Source: Alistipes sp. (GTDB lineage Bacteria; Bacteroidota; Bacteroidia; Bacteroidales; Rikenellaceae). From it: DNA of 64,000 nucleotides. The translations under genes and the position numbers were made by a program. Numbering within the stretch: position 1 is the stretch's first letter; each line of letters begins with the position of its first letter. The notes beneath the pieces are model-generated. The model made no database searches and was not told the origin of the DNA. It worked only from the letters and a program-made list of their open reading frames with translations. This document shows, one piece after another, positions 23,250-32,330 of this stretch. The stretch is from positions 186,001-250,000 of the forward strand of contig JAFYQI010000006.1 of assembly GCA_017547175.1 (NCBI GenBank), in the 5' to 3' direction.

Positions 23250-24674
23250 TTAGTTTGGTACGACCGTGACGATGAAGCGCGTGTAACTCGTCATGCGCGG
23301 AACGGCCATATCGAAGGCCTCCAGGATGACGTGGATTGTCTCGGGCTTATCGACCTCGGGTGCTACGAAGCAGACCGCCTCCTTGCCGAGGAATTCGAGG
23401 TTGATGCTTCCTGCATAGCTGCCGGCAGGATCCTGACACCAATCGGTGCGATACTCCTCGATGCGTTTCTCGGGATCTTCTAACAGCCACGCCTTCGTGC
23501 GACCCTTCTGTTGCCACATGTGGCCGCGCACACGCCATGCGCCCTCGATATCGCGCGGATCTTTGTCCGCAATTGCTGCGCGTAAGATAACCTCATCTCC
23601 ACTCTTTACGACGCGATCAAGCGATCCTTCGGGGGTGATGACGGGGGCATGGTTGCCCTCCTCGTAGCAGGGCGTAATGCACCACTTCAGGCGTGCCTGG
23701 AAGTCGCAAAGTGCCGTTTCGACCCATTCGCGCAGGGAGCCCAGGCTTACGTCACGATAGACATTCTCGAAGCCCTCGACCTTGTAAAAACGACCGCCCC
23801 AACCACCGTATGTGGGGTTCTCCGACGAGCGTAGACCGGTCGGAATGGCATAAAGGAATGCGGGCGTATCACCCTCGCTGATAAAGGGTTGCTCGTAGAA
23901 CTTACCAAGCGGGTTGAGCTTGTTGCGCAGGTGCTCCGTTACGAAATGATCGCTGTTTGGAAGCGAGCCGTAGTCCCAGCTTCCGCTGAAATGGTGGCTT
24001 AAGAGAATCGTAGCTTTCGGGTGTGCACGCTCGATGTAGTTACCGGCGCCGTCCTGATACCAGATGCAGTAGAGCACCGCTTTTCGGATGGCTCGATCGT
24101 AGGCTTCGGGATACTCCTCTTTGAGTTTGTCGAAGGCTCTGACGGCCGTATTTCCGCCACCCCAGCACTGAATAAAAACTGGACGTGGATCCTCCTCCAG
24201 AAGAATCTCTACGATGCGGTCCGAACCGGGCGTATCGGCCCACTCGGAGGGGTCGATGAGTGGCTCGGCACCCGGCAAAAGGGTTTTGTATGCAACCCCT
24301 TCAGGGATGTGGGTTGGATCCTCGTCGCCGACATAAACCACACTGCGCAACTCGTCGGCCGTAGGGTAGTCGGGGTCGTGAACGCGTAGATTGGACAGCA
24401 CCTGCTCGTAGGCAGCAATCTGCTCCTCAATCCAAGGCTCTGAACTCCATCCTTTGCGTTGGAAGCACGAGTTGCTTTGGATGATGGCATCTACCTGTAA
24501 GTCGTTGGTGTAGAGTAGGAAGTGCACCATCGAGCAGCGGTCGTCAATCTCGCCATCGGTCATTACAACGACGCGGGGTTTGCCCTCCCATTGAGGGGTG
24601 GTGTCGGGAATGTCAAATTGGGTGCAGCCGGATAATGACAACAGGGAGAGTAGGGCAATAGCGAGCCTTTTCAT
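23250..24674 (-). CDS. DUF1593 (nucleoside-hydrolase-like) lipoprotein
   Basis: Surface or periplasmic lipoprotein of 474 residues (MKRLAIALLSLLSLSGC, lipid-bound Cys17). The region from about residue 33 starts RVVVMTDGEIDDRCSMVHFLLY, where an acidic cluster resembles the calcium-binding start of the nucleoside-hydrolase fold; CWGGGNTA lies near 166. The C-terminal 110 residues form an Ig-like domain. Relatives occur beside polysaccharide-degrading enzymes, and the enzymatic activity of DUF1593 is unsettled. It is followed by an esterase gene, which points to plant-glycan use. A promoter with ideal spacing stands upstream. Confidence 0.8.
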   Translation of the reverse strand: MKRLAIALLSLLSLSGCTQFDIPDTTPQWEGKPRVVVMTDGEIDDRCSMVHFLLYTNDLQVDAIIQSNSCFQRKGWSSEPWIEEQIAAYEQVLSNLRVHDPDYPTADELRSVVYVGDEDPTHIPEGVAYKTLLPGAEPLIDPSEWADTPGSDRIVEILLEEDPRPVFIQCWGGGNTAVRAFDKLKEEYPEAYDRAIRKAVLYCIWYQDGAGNYIERAHPKATILLSHHFSGSWDYGSLPNSDHFVTEHLRNKLNPLGKFYEQPFISEGDTPAFLYAIPTGLRSSENPTYGGWGGRFYKVEGFENVYRDVSLGSLREWVETALCDFQARLKWCITPCYEEGNHAPVITPEGSLDRVVKSGDEVILRAAIADKDPRDIEGAWRVRGHMWQQKGRTKAWLLEDPEKRIEEYRTDWCQDPAGSYAGSINLEFLGKEAVCFVAPEVDKPETIHVILEAFDMAVPRMTSYTRFIVTVVPN

Positions 24675-24730
24675 GGTTTTAAGGTTTAGTTTCGTTGAGG
24701 TGAAGAACGACCGTAAAGTTCGTTGCTAAA

Positions 24731-24761
24731 CAAAGATAAGCATTCTTTAGCGAGTTGCAAA
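24731..24761 (-). promoter_or_regulatory. Promoter of the DUF1593-esterase operon
   Basis: Minus strand TTTG (24758-24761), 19-base gap, TATCTTTG (24731-24738), leader about 50 bases. Confidence 0.72.
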
Positions 24762-24838
24762 ATTATCCGATGGAAAGTTGGTGTAATTTGGATGAAGGAC
24801 TATTCAAAGTCGGGTGAAGGTATGGATTTTGTTTCCAG

Positions 24839-26038
24839 ATGGCTTCATCAATTAGTTTGGTAGTTATGCAATCTCACCTGCCCGAGTCGATTCGTTATGT
24901 GGGAGTCGATGATTTTGACCTTGATCTTTTTGAAAGCCAATTTGCACTTCCGCACGGTATTTCCTATAATTCCTATCTGATTCTTGATCAGCGTACAGCC
25001 TTACTCGATACGGTCGATTGGCGACAAGGTGATCGGTGGCTGGTAGCGTTAAAGCAGACGCTTGGTGCTCGGAGGTTGGATTATCTGATTCTGCATCATC
25101 TTGAGCCCGACCATTCGGGGTGTGTCGCAGCTTTGTCGGTTCACTATCCGGATCTTGAAATTGTAGTGAGTGAAAAGGCTTTGCGTATGTTGCCTGCACT
25201 CTTCCCGATGGTCGATTTTGGCGATCGGATTCGCGTTGTGAAAGAGAACGAGCAACTTGTGTTGGGGCGTTCTTCTCTGCGCTTTCTGATGGCTCCGATG
25301 GTCCATTGGCCCGAGGTGATGGTCTCGGTCCTACAACCCGAACGGGTGCTCTTTTCGGCCGATGCTTTTGGTACGTTTGGCGCTCGCAGCCACATTCAAC
25401 CATGGATTGATGAGGCTCGGCGTTATTACTTTAATATTTGCGGCAAGTATGGTGTACAGGTGCAGGCATTGTTGCGAAAAACAGCCTCCTTGCCGATCGA
25501 TATCATCTGCCCGTTGCATGGCCCCGAATTGACCGCTCCGCTTGATCGTTATTGGGAGCTATATGCTTGTTGGAGTCGTTACGAGGCGGAGTCGGCTGGG
25601 GTCATGTTGGCCCATGCGTCTATCTATGGAGCAACGACCGCGGCCGTCCAATTCCTGGCTGAACGTTTGCGTGCATTGGCGATCGAGCCGATTACGGTGG
25701 TTGATCTTTGTCATGACACCCTTTCGTCAGCCCTCGCCGAGGCGTTTCGTATGCGAACAACCGTCTTGGCTTCCTCGTCGTATGATGGAACACTTTTTCC
25801 TCCCATGCAGGACTTCCTTTACCGACTGACAACAAAGGGATTTCGCGAGCGTCGTGTCGCCTTGATTGAAAACGGATTATGGGCTCCGGCGGCGAGGCGT
25901 GTGATGCGTGAGCAGTTGCAAAAGATGGCGTGTATCGAGCTGTTGGAGCCGTTAATCACGCTTCGAGGCCGATTCACTGCTATGGATCGTGAACGACTTA
26001 ATGCGTTGGCCGAAGTGGTTGCGAGCGGCTGTATATAA
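24839..26038 (+). CDS. FprA-type flavodiiron protein
   Basis: Cytosolic oxygen or nitric-oxide reductase of anaerobes, up to 399 residues. An N-terminal metallo-beta-lactamase domain holds the diiron site: HLEPDH near residue 88 and the further ligands in MVHWPE, SADAFG and CPLHGPE are all present. A C-terminal flavodoxin domain begins at about 255 (VMLAHASIYGATTAAV). All expected iron ligands are kept, so it should be active. Start uncertain: ATG at 24839, or ATG at 24866 (MQSHLPESIRYVG), which matches usual family length better. Rubredoxin at 22134 is a plausible electron donor. Confidence 0.9.
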   Translation: MASSISLVVMQSHLPESIRYVGVDDFDLDLFESQFALPHGISYNSYLILDQRTALLDTVDWRQGDRWLVALKQTLGARRLDYLILHHLEPDHSGCVAALSVHYPDLEIVVSEKALRMLPALFPMVDFGDRIRVVKENEQLVLGRSSLRFLMAPMVHWPEVMVSVLQPERVLFSADAFGTFGARSHIQPWIDEARRYYFNICGKYGVQVQALLRKTASLPIDIICPLHGPELTAPLDRYWELYACWSRYEAESAGVMLAHASIYGATTAAVQFLAERLRALAIEPITVVDLCHDTLSSALAEAFRMRTTVLASSSYDGTLFPPMQDFLYRLTTKGFRERRVALIENGLWAPAARRVMREQLQKMACIELLEPLITLRGRFTAMDRERLNALAEVVASGCI

Positions 26039-26043
26039 TGCAC

Positions 26044-26074
26044 GACGACAGGGTGTTCTGTCGTCCTTTTTTTT
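26044..26074 (+). terminator. Terminator of the flavodiiron gene
   Basis: Stem GACGACA (26044-26050) / TGTCGTC (26059-26065), T8 run. The following stretch up to 26314 holds no gene I can support; an open frame across it is low-complexity and hydrophobic by chance. Confidence 0.78.
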
Positions 26075-26314
26075 GTGTTGTTGGTGCTGTTTTTTTGATC
26101 ATTGTTCAATAGTTGTTTTTGTCATCTATTTTGTTCTTTTTGTTCATTCGAAAGTGGTGTATATTGTGACAAATCGGAACAAAACGGGACTATATGTGCG
26201 AATTTGTACAATTTTACCTCTTAAACCCCGTTGTAGGTTTGCGTATCTTGGTTTTTTGTCGTTTCTTTGCATCAAATTTTTTAGGAAAATTAACGTATTA
26301 AATACTCATTTTAG

Positions 26315-27682
26315 ATGAAACGTAAGACACTCTTTCTGATGTTGCTTGTTGCGCTGGGCTGTGGTAGCTCCGTGATGGCACAGGAGCAGGCTGTCGTGAC
26401 GGCTCAGCAACCTGCCGAGCAGACCACGATGACCTTGACGCTTGATGAGGCTTTGCAAATCGCTTTGAGCGAAAATCCGACGGTAAAGATCGCCGATCAG
26501 ACGATTGAAGTAAAGAAGTATGCCAAGAAGGGTACCTATGCGGCTCTGTGGCCCGAAATCTCGGCTACGGCCACCTATCAGCGCTATGTAAAGAAGCAGA
26601 CTTTCCATATCATGGGTGAGACGATGGAGGTTGGTACGACCAATAATGTAGCCGCCGGTGTTCAGGCTGTGATGCCGCTCGTGAACGTGCAGCTGTGGAA
26701 GTCGTTGAAGCTCTCAGCTATGGACGTAGAGCTGGCTGTGGAGCAGGCTCGTTCGTCGCGTATCGATATGGTGGAGCAGGTATCAAAAGCCTTCTATCAG
26801 GTACTGATGGCTAAAGATGCCTATAATGTCTATAAGCGTGTTTATGACAACGCAGTCGAGAATCATAAGATTGTCGAAAAGAAGTACAGTGTAGGTGCGG
26901 TGTCGGAGTATGATTTCATTCGTTCGCAGGTGACCATCGCCAATGCCGAGCCCAATGTCTATAACGCCGAGAATTCGATCGTGCTTGCCTTGTGGCAACT
27001 TAAGGCGTTGCTGGGTATGGATCTGGAGCTCGATATCGATTGCGCTGGTTCGCTAGCCGATTTCGAGGCGATGATGATGATCGGTTATACCGGTGATGGT
27101 GATATGTCGGATAATACGACGCTCAAGCAGTTGGATATCCAGGAGCGTATGCTTGCTCAGACGCTGAAGGTACAACGTGCAGCAAATCTGCCCACCTTGG
27201 CCTTCTCGTTTAACTATAACTACACGGCCATGGATGAGACGATGAAAATACAGCACTACCAATGGAATCCCTATTCGGTGGCTGCTGTCAGTCTCAATGT
27301 GCCGATCTTTGCAGGTGGTAAGAGACGTGCCGACATCAACCAGGCTAAAATCAACCTGAACAACCTGGAGTTACAGCGCGAAAATATTGAGCGTCAGCTG
27401 CGCACGGCTCTGATGCAGTATCAAAGCAACTTGAATACCAACGTCAAAGAGTATTATGCTTCGTCGCAGAATATCTCACAGGCCAAGCGAGGTTACGACA
27501 TTGCCGTGAAGCGTTACGAAATCGGTGGCGGTACGTTGGTCGATGTAGATAATTCGCAGTTGGCTTATACGCAGGCCGAGCTGTCGCGTTCGACGGCGAT
27601 CTTCAACTACTTGGTAAACCGTGTTGAGATCGATAAGTTGGTTGGTGCAAACAACTTTGCAATTTATAGCGAGGAGAACTAA
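26315..27682 (+). CDS. TolC-family outer-membrane efflux protein
   Basis: Outer-membrane channel of a tripartite RND efflux pump, 455 residues, with signal peptide (cleavage after VMAQ). Two TolC repeats can be seen: the first begins TLDEALQIALSENPTVKIADQ near residue 45, and the second has long heptad-rich helices and the LNVPIFAGGKRRADINQAK signature near 330. Three genes follow with short gaps: adaptor, RND permease and a small protein. This forms one operon exporting hydrophobic or toxic compounds. The drug or metabolite exported cannot be told from sequence. No consensus promoter was found in the preceding 270 bases, which may mean dependence on an activator. Confidence 0.92.
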   Translation: MKRKTLFLMLLVALGCGSSVMAQEQAVVTAQQPAEQTTMTLTLDEALQIALSENPTVKIADQTIEVKKYAKKGTYAALWPEISATATYQRYVKKQTFHIMGETMEVGTTNNVAAGVQAVMPLVNVQLWKSLKLSAMDVELAVEQARSSRIDMVEQVSKAFYQVLMAKDAYNVYKRVYDNAVENHKIVEKKYSVGAVSEYDFIRSQVTIANAEPNVYNAENSIVLALWQLKALLGMDLELDIDCAGSLADFEAMMMIGYTGDGDMSDNTTLKQLDIQERMLAQTLKVQRAANLPTLAFSFNYNYTAMDETMKIQHYQWNPYSVAAVSLNVPIFAGGKRRADINQAKINLNNLELQRENIERQLRTALMQYQSNLNTNVKEYYASSQNISQAKRGYDIAVKRYEIGGGTLVDVDNSQLAYTQAELSRSTAIFNYLVNRVEIDKLVGANNFAIYSEEN

Positions 27683-27698
27683 AAAATAGGCAAATAAT

Positions 27699-28730
27699 AT
27701 GAAGAAGAATCGAATTTTTCGTGCACTGCTCGTAAGTGGTGCGTCGCTGGCTCTGGTTGCCTGCGGCTCGAACAAGGAGGCTCAGACGACCGAGGAGGTT
27801 GTTGTTGTGAAGCCGAAGGTAACTACCGAGGTAGTACATATTGAGGATGTAGAGATGGTTGCCACCTTTACCGGCAATGCCGAGGGTTATGCCGTCAACA
27901 ATATCACCCCGCAGCAGCCGCGTCGCATCAAGCGTCTGCTCGTTGACGTAGGCGATCGCGTATCGGTGGGTCAGAAGGTGGCGGAGCTCGACGATTCGTC
28001 GTTGGCACAGGCCAAGGCTCAGTACGAGACGGCTAAGAGTGCATTCGATCGTTCGGACGAACTGTATAAGTTTGGTGGTGAGTCGAAGGCTGCTTGGGAG
28101 GCTACGAAGACCAACTACGAGGTAGCCAAACTTACCTACGAGAATTTGTTGGAGAATACGACGCTCCTCTCGCCGATTGCCGGTCTGATTACGGCTCGTA
28201 ACTACGACAACGGTGACATGGTAAGCGGTCAGCCGATCTTTGTCGTGCAGCGCATCAACCCGATCAAGGTGTTTGTCAATGTTTCGGAGTCGCTCTATGC
28301 CTACATTAAGCGTAATATGGCTGTATCGGTGGAGTTTGATGCTCTGCCCGAGCAGAAGTTCGAGGGTAAGATCTCGCGTGTGAATCCTTCGATTGATGCC
28401 GCTACGCGCACTTTTGAGGTGGAGGTGATGATTCAGAACAACCGCGAGCAGATTAAGCCCGGTATGTTTGGTCGTGTGACGGCCGTGTATGGCAAGCGCA
28501 AGAATGTGCTGGTTCCTGATCAGGCTGTTGTGAAGATGCTTGGCTCGGGCGATCGTTTCATCTATGTTTACAACGAGGATGGTACGGTAAGCTACAAGAA
28601 GGTGGAGTTGGGTCTTCGCATGGGCTACAAGTATGAGGTGCTGAGCGGCGTGAACGATGGCGACGAGGTCGTTGTTTCGGGTCAGGTGGCGCTGAAGGAC
28701 GGCGTAGCCGTAGAGCTGATCAACGAGTAA
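27699..28730 (+). CDS. RND efflux periplasmic adaptor (membrane fusion protein)
   Basis: Adaptor of 343 residues that joins the inner-membrane RND pump to TolC. A lipoprotein signal ends at LVAC (Cys22). It then has a short first beta-barrel strand, a lipoyl half-motif (RRIKRLLVDVGDRVSVGQKVAELD, about 70-95), a coiled-coil hairpin rich in Ala/Lys/Glu (about 100-145), the second lipoyl half (LLSPIAGLITARNYDNGDMV) and beta-barrel and membrane-proximal domains. It starts 16 bases after the TolC gene. Confidence 0.92.
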   Translation: MKKNRIFRALLVSGASLALVACGSNKEAQTTEEVVVVKPKVTTEVVHIEDVEMVATFTGNAEGYAVNNITPQQPRRIKRLLVDVGDRVSVGQKVAELDDSSLAQAKAQYETAKSAFDRSDELYKFGGESKAAWEATKTNYEVAKLTYENLLENTTLLSPIAGLITARNYDNGDMVSGQPIFVVQRINPIKVFVNVSESLYAYIKRNMAVSVEFDALPEQKFEGKISRVNPSIDAATRTFEVEVMIQNNREQIKPGMFGRVTAVYGKRKNVLVPDQAVVKMLGSGDRFIYVYNEDGTVSYKKVELGLRMGYKYEVLSGVNDGDEVVVSGQVALKDGVAVELINE

Positions 28731-28780
28731 TGAACAAACAAAGTAAGCCAAACTTACGTTAAACCTTTAAGAGACAACAG

Positions 28781-31700
28781 ATGAATTTCTATAAGACATC
28801 GGTTAAAAACCCGATTACGACGATCATCCTCTTTGCGACGATCGCCATCATGGGTGTCGTCTCCTTCACGCGTTTGGGTATCGATCTCTTCCCCGATTTC
28901 GAGTCGAACGCAATGATGGTGATGACCACCTATCAGGGCGCCAGTGCCGAGGATATCGAGACCAACGTGACTCGTCCGATCGAGAACGTGCTGAACGGTG
29001 TGGACCACCTCAAGCACATGACCTCGACCTCGAAGGAGAACATTTCGGTGGTGGCACTCGAGTTTGAGTATGGTTACGATTTGGACATCTTGGCCAACGA
29101 CGTACGCGATAAATTGGATATGCTCTCTACGCTCCCCGATGGTACGACGCAGCCCATTATCTTTAAGTTTACGGCGGACATGATCCCCGTGCTGATGGTG
29201 GGTGTGACGGCCGAGGAGAGCATGAGCGGTCTGTACAAGATTCTCGACGACCAGGTGGCGACGCCGCTGGCTCGTGTGAGCGGTGTGGGTACGGTGTCGG
29301 TTGCCGGTATTGCCCAGCGTGAGATTCAGGTTGCTTGCGACCCGAATAAGTTGGAGGCCTACAACATCCCGATCGAGACCATCTCGTCGGTGATTGCTTC
29401 GGCCAACCGCAATACTCCTGCCGGTTCGTTTGACTTGGGTTCGAACGCCTATTCGCTACGTGTAGACCATGAGTTTGAGGATCCGAGCGAGCTGCTGGAT
29501 CTGGTGGTTGCCTATCGCAACGGTGCTCCCGTTCTGCTGAAGGATGTGGCCGAGATCAAGGATTCGGTGCAGGAGCGTATTCAGGATACCTACAACAACG
29601 GCGAGAAGGGTGGTATGATTATCATCCAGAAGAAGTCGGGTGCTAATGCCGTAGCCATTGCCCGCGAGGTGAAGAAGCACCTGGCCTCGATTCAGGACAA
29701 CCTGCCTGCAGACGTCGAGATGTTTACCATTGTGGATACGTCGGATAACATCGTATCGACCGTGAACTCGTTGCGCGATACGATCATCACGACCCTCGTG
29801 CTTGTGATGATTGTGGTGTTCCTCTTCCTGGGTCGCTGGCGTGCCACGATTATCGTTGTGCTGACGATTCCTATCTCGTTGCTTGCTGCCGTGATCTACA
29901 TTTTGGCTACGGGCGAGACGCTGAACATCATCACCATGTCGTCACTCTCGATCGCGATCGGTATGGTGGTCGATAATGCCATTGTGGTACTGGAGAATAT
30001 CACGACCCACATCGACCGTGGTGCTCAGCCCAAACAGGCTGCCATCTTCGCTACGAAGGAGGTAGGTATCTCGGTTATGGGTGGTACATTGACAACGATT
30101 GCCGTGTTCCTGCCGCTGACGATGGTGACGGGTATGGCCGGTATCCTCTTCAACTCGATGGGTTGGATGGTAACTATCACGCTGACCGTATCGACCATTG
30201 CAGCTATCACCTTTACGCCGGTGCTCTGCTCTCTGATGATGAAGAAGAGCCCGAAGAAGGCTTGGTTCCAGGGTCACATTGATGCCCTCATGGATCGTAT
30301 CAACAACGTCTATGGTCATGTGTTGGCCTTCTGCGTAACGCACCGCAAGCGTGTGTTGCTCGGCTCGCTGATTCTCTTCGTTGCTGTGCTAGGTCTGTTG
30401 GGTCCGAAGCTCAAGTCGGAGTTCTTCCCCGTACAGGATAGTGCCCGTATCAGTGCTACGATCAAGTTGCCGGCCGGTACGCGTCAGGATGTTACGCGCG
30501 ATCTGGCTCTGGAGCTGACCGAGCGCATCAAGGCTGCCTATCCGAACGAGATCACCATGGTCAACTTCCGCGAGGGTCAGGCCGATACGGACAACGCCTT
30601 TGCTTCGTTGCAGGAGAATGGTACGCACCTGATCTCAATGAACATCGCGTTGGTGAAGAAGACCGAGCGTGATTTGTCGCTGACTCAGATTGGTGACGGT
30701 GTGCGTAAGATCTTCGATGAATATACGCAGATTCGTACCTATACGGTAACCGAGGGCGGTGGCGGCGGTATGGCCGGTAAATCGTCGGTGGATATCGAGC
30801 TCTATGGTCACGATTTCGACACGGCGGATGCTTTGGCCGAGCAGATTGCCGGCATGTTCCGCAAGATGGAGGGCTGTACTGAGGTAACTATTTCGCGTAA
30901 CGAGTATACGCCCGAGTATAAGGTTGATTTCGACCTCGAAAAGTTGGCTCGTTCGGGTCTGGATGTAACGACCGCCTCGACCTATCTGCGTAACCGCATC
31001 AACGGTTCGGTGATGTCGTACTACCGCGAGGATGGTGACGAGTATGATATCCGCGTGCGCTACGACCGTAAGTTCCGTGAGTCGCTGGAGGATATCGAGA
31101 ACATTACGATCTACAACCAGGCCGGTCAGGGTATCAAGATTCGCGACATTGGTCAGGTGAAGGAGACCTCGACTCCTCCCGATATCACGCGTAAGGACCG
31201 TGAGCGTTATATCACGATTTCGGGTACCGTAGGTGCTGGTTATGCGCTTTCGGATCTGGTAGAGCAGACTAAGGTAGAGATGTCCAAGATTCCGATGCCG
31301 CAGGGCTTCTCGTGGCAGATTGGTGGTTCGTATGAGGACCAGCAGGATACGTTCGGTGACCTTGCGCTGCTGATGGCGCTCATGGTGATCCTCGTGTTTG
31401 TGATCATGGCTTCGCAGTTCGAGTCGCTGACCTATCCCTTCGTAATCATGTTCTCGCTGCCCTTTGCAGTGCTGGGTGTGGTAATCGGTTTGGCTATTAC
31501 GGGTACGCCGATTAACATCATGTCGATGCTTGGTATCCTGATGCTTATCGGTATTGTGGTGAACAACGGTATCGTGTTGGTGGACTATACGATCCTCTGC
31601 CGCGAGCGTGGTATGTCGGTGGTTGATGCCGTGGTAACGGCCGGCCGTAGTCGTTTGCGCCCGATCCTGATGACCACGCTGACGACCGTGCTCGGTATGA

Positions 31701-31885
31701 TCCCGATGGCTGTGGGTAACGGCGTAGGTGCTGAGATGTGGAACTCGCTTGGTATGTCGGTAGCTTGGGGTCTGTCGTTCTCGACGCTCATTACACTGAT
31801 TCTGATTCCGACGCTCTACGCATCGTTCGCCTTCACGGGTGAGGAGCGTAAGCTGAAGAAATCACTCAAGCTCAACAATAACTAA
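28781..31885 (+). CDS. RND-family inner-membrane efflux permease (HAE/AcrB type)
   Basis: Proton-driven efflux pump of 1034 residues, normal for the family. The N-terminal helix is followed by a porter domain, helices 2-6, a second porter domain and helices 8-12. Helix 4 contains IAIGMVVDNAIVVLENI (about residues 395-411), with the Asp of the proton relay. The C-terminal part has GIVVNNGIVLVDY and the RPILMTTLTTVLGMIP signature. Close relatives pump drugs, bile salts or other amphiphiles; the substrate here is unknown. The operon continues with a 97-residue protein 11 bases later. Confidence 0.93.
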   Translation: MNFYKTSVKNPITTIILFATIAIMGVVSFTRLGIDLFPDFESNAMMVMTTYQGASAEDIETNVTRPIENVLNGVDHLKHMTSTSKENISVVALEFEYGYDLDILANDVRDKLDMLSTLPDGTTQPIIFKFTADMIPVLMVGVTAEESMSGLYKILDDQVATPLARVSGVGTVSVAGIAQREIQVACDPNKLEAYNIPIETISSVIASANRNTPAGSFDLGSNAYSLRVDHEFEDPSELLDLVVAYRNGAPVLLKDVAEIKDSVQERIQDTYNNGEKGGMIIIQKKSGANAVAIAREVKKHLASIQDNLPADVEMFTIVDTSDNIVSTVNSLRDTIITTLVLVMIVVFLFLGRWRATIIVVLTIPISLLAAVIYILATGETLNIITMSSLSIAIGMVVDNAIVVLENITTHIDRGAQPKQAAIFATKEVGISVMGGTLTTIAVFLPLTMVTGMAGILFNSMGWMVTITLTVSTIAAITFTPVLCSLMMKKSPKKAWFQGHIDALMDRINNVYGHVLAFCVTHRKRVLLGSLILFVAVLGLLGPKLKSEFFPVQDSARISATIKLPAGTRQDVTRDLALELTERIKAAYPNEITMVNFREGQADTDNAFASLQENGTHLISMNIALVKKTERDLSLTQIGDGVRKIFDEYTQIRTYTVTEGGGGGMAGKSSVDIELYGHDFDTADALAEQIAGMFRKMEGCTEVTISRNEYTPEYKVDFDLEKLARSGLDVTTASTYLRNRINGSVMSYYREDGDEYDIRVRYDRKFRESLEDIENITIYNQAGQGIKIRDIGQVKETSTPPDITRKDRERYITISGTVGAGYALSDLVEQTKVEMSKIPMPQGFSWQIGGSYEDQQDTFGDLALLMALMVILVFVIMASQFESLTYPFVIMFSLPFAVLGVVIGLAITGTPINIMSMLGILMLIGIVVNNGIVLVDYTILCRERGMSVVDAVVTAGRSRLRPILMTTLTTVLGMIPMAVGNGVGAEMWNSLGMSVAWGLSFSTLITLILIPTLYASFAFTGEERKLKKSLKLNNN

Positions 31886-31896
31886 TACGAAACGGT

Positions 31897-32190
31897 ATGA
31901 AAGCAGTATTTGTAGCCTGTGATCAGGCGATGTATGATAGCGTCATGCAACTCATGGATAAGATGTCGATCCGTGGTTATACGGGTTGGGAGGAGCTGAT
32001 CGGACGTGGTTCACAAACGGGTGAGCCGCACTTGGGCAGCCACGCCTGGCCGGCCATGAACTCGGCCTTGATTGCCATGATGGAGGATGAGAAGGCTCAG
32101 GAGTTTTTGGTAGCACTGCGCCAACTCGATGAGGAGAATTCGAATCAGGGTCTGCGTGCCTTCGCCTGGAATGTGGCTGAGGTTATGTAG
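31897..32190 (+). CDS. Small protein of the RND operon, PII-like fold suspected
   Basis: Ninety-seven residues, no signal peptide, starting 11 bases after the RND permease and ending in the operon terminator. The start MKAVFVACDQAMYDSVMQLMDKM and the middle GWEELIGRGSQTGEPHLGSHAWPAMNSALIAMM suggest a ferredoxin-like alpha/beta fold with a loop, similar in outline to PII-like proteins such as DUF3240, which accompany some heavy-metal RND pumps. The family match is an inference. Conserved-looking His and Cys residues (C9, H45, H49) could bind a ligand or metal. Its place suggests it senses or modulates the pump. Confidence 0.7.
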   Translation: MKAVFVACDQAMYDSVMQLMDKMSIRGYTGWEELIGRGSQTGEPHLGSHAWPAMNSALIAMMEDEKAQEFLVALRQLDEENSNQGLRAFAWNVAEVM

Positions 32191-32208
32191 CAATAAAAAA
32201 TTATAGGC

Positions 32209-32247
32209 AAGGAGCGACAATCCATAACGGATCGTCGCTCCTTTTTT
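32209..32247 (+). terminator. Terminator of the RND efflux operon
   Basis: Stem AAGGAGCGAC / GTCGCTCCTT with extra pairing around the loop, then T6. Confidence 0.85.
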
Positions 32248-32255
32248 GTTGGAGG

Positions 32256-32287
32256 CTTGCAAAAAATCGGAAAAGCATGTATATTTG
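32256..32287 (+). promoter_or_regulatory. Promoter of the carboxypeptidase-like regulatory domain protein
   Basis: CTTG (32256-32259), 20-base gap, TATATTTG (32280-32287); ATG 43 bases later. Confidence 0.6.
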
Positions 32288-32330
32288 TAAAAATGCACAC
32301 TTCTGACAAGCTAAGAAATAAACTCCAAGG

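Noticed and set aside
25989-26318. Plus-strand frame of 109 codons before the efflux operon
   Set aside because: It begins inside the flavodiiron gene, crosses its terminator and gives a Phe/Cys-rich chance product.
27603-28751. Minus-strand open frame of 382 codons opposite the RND adaptor
   Set aside because: Antisense to a well-identified adaptor; no motifs.
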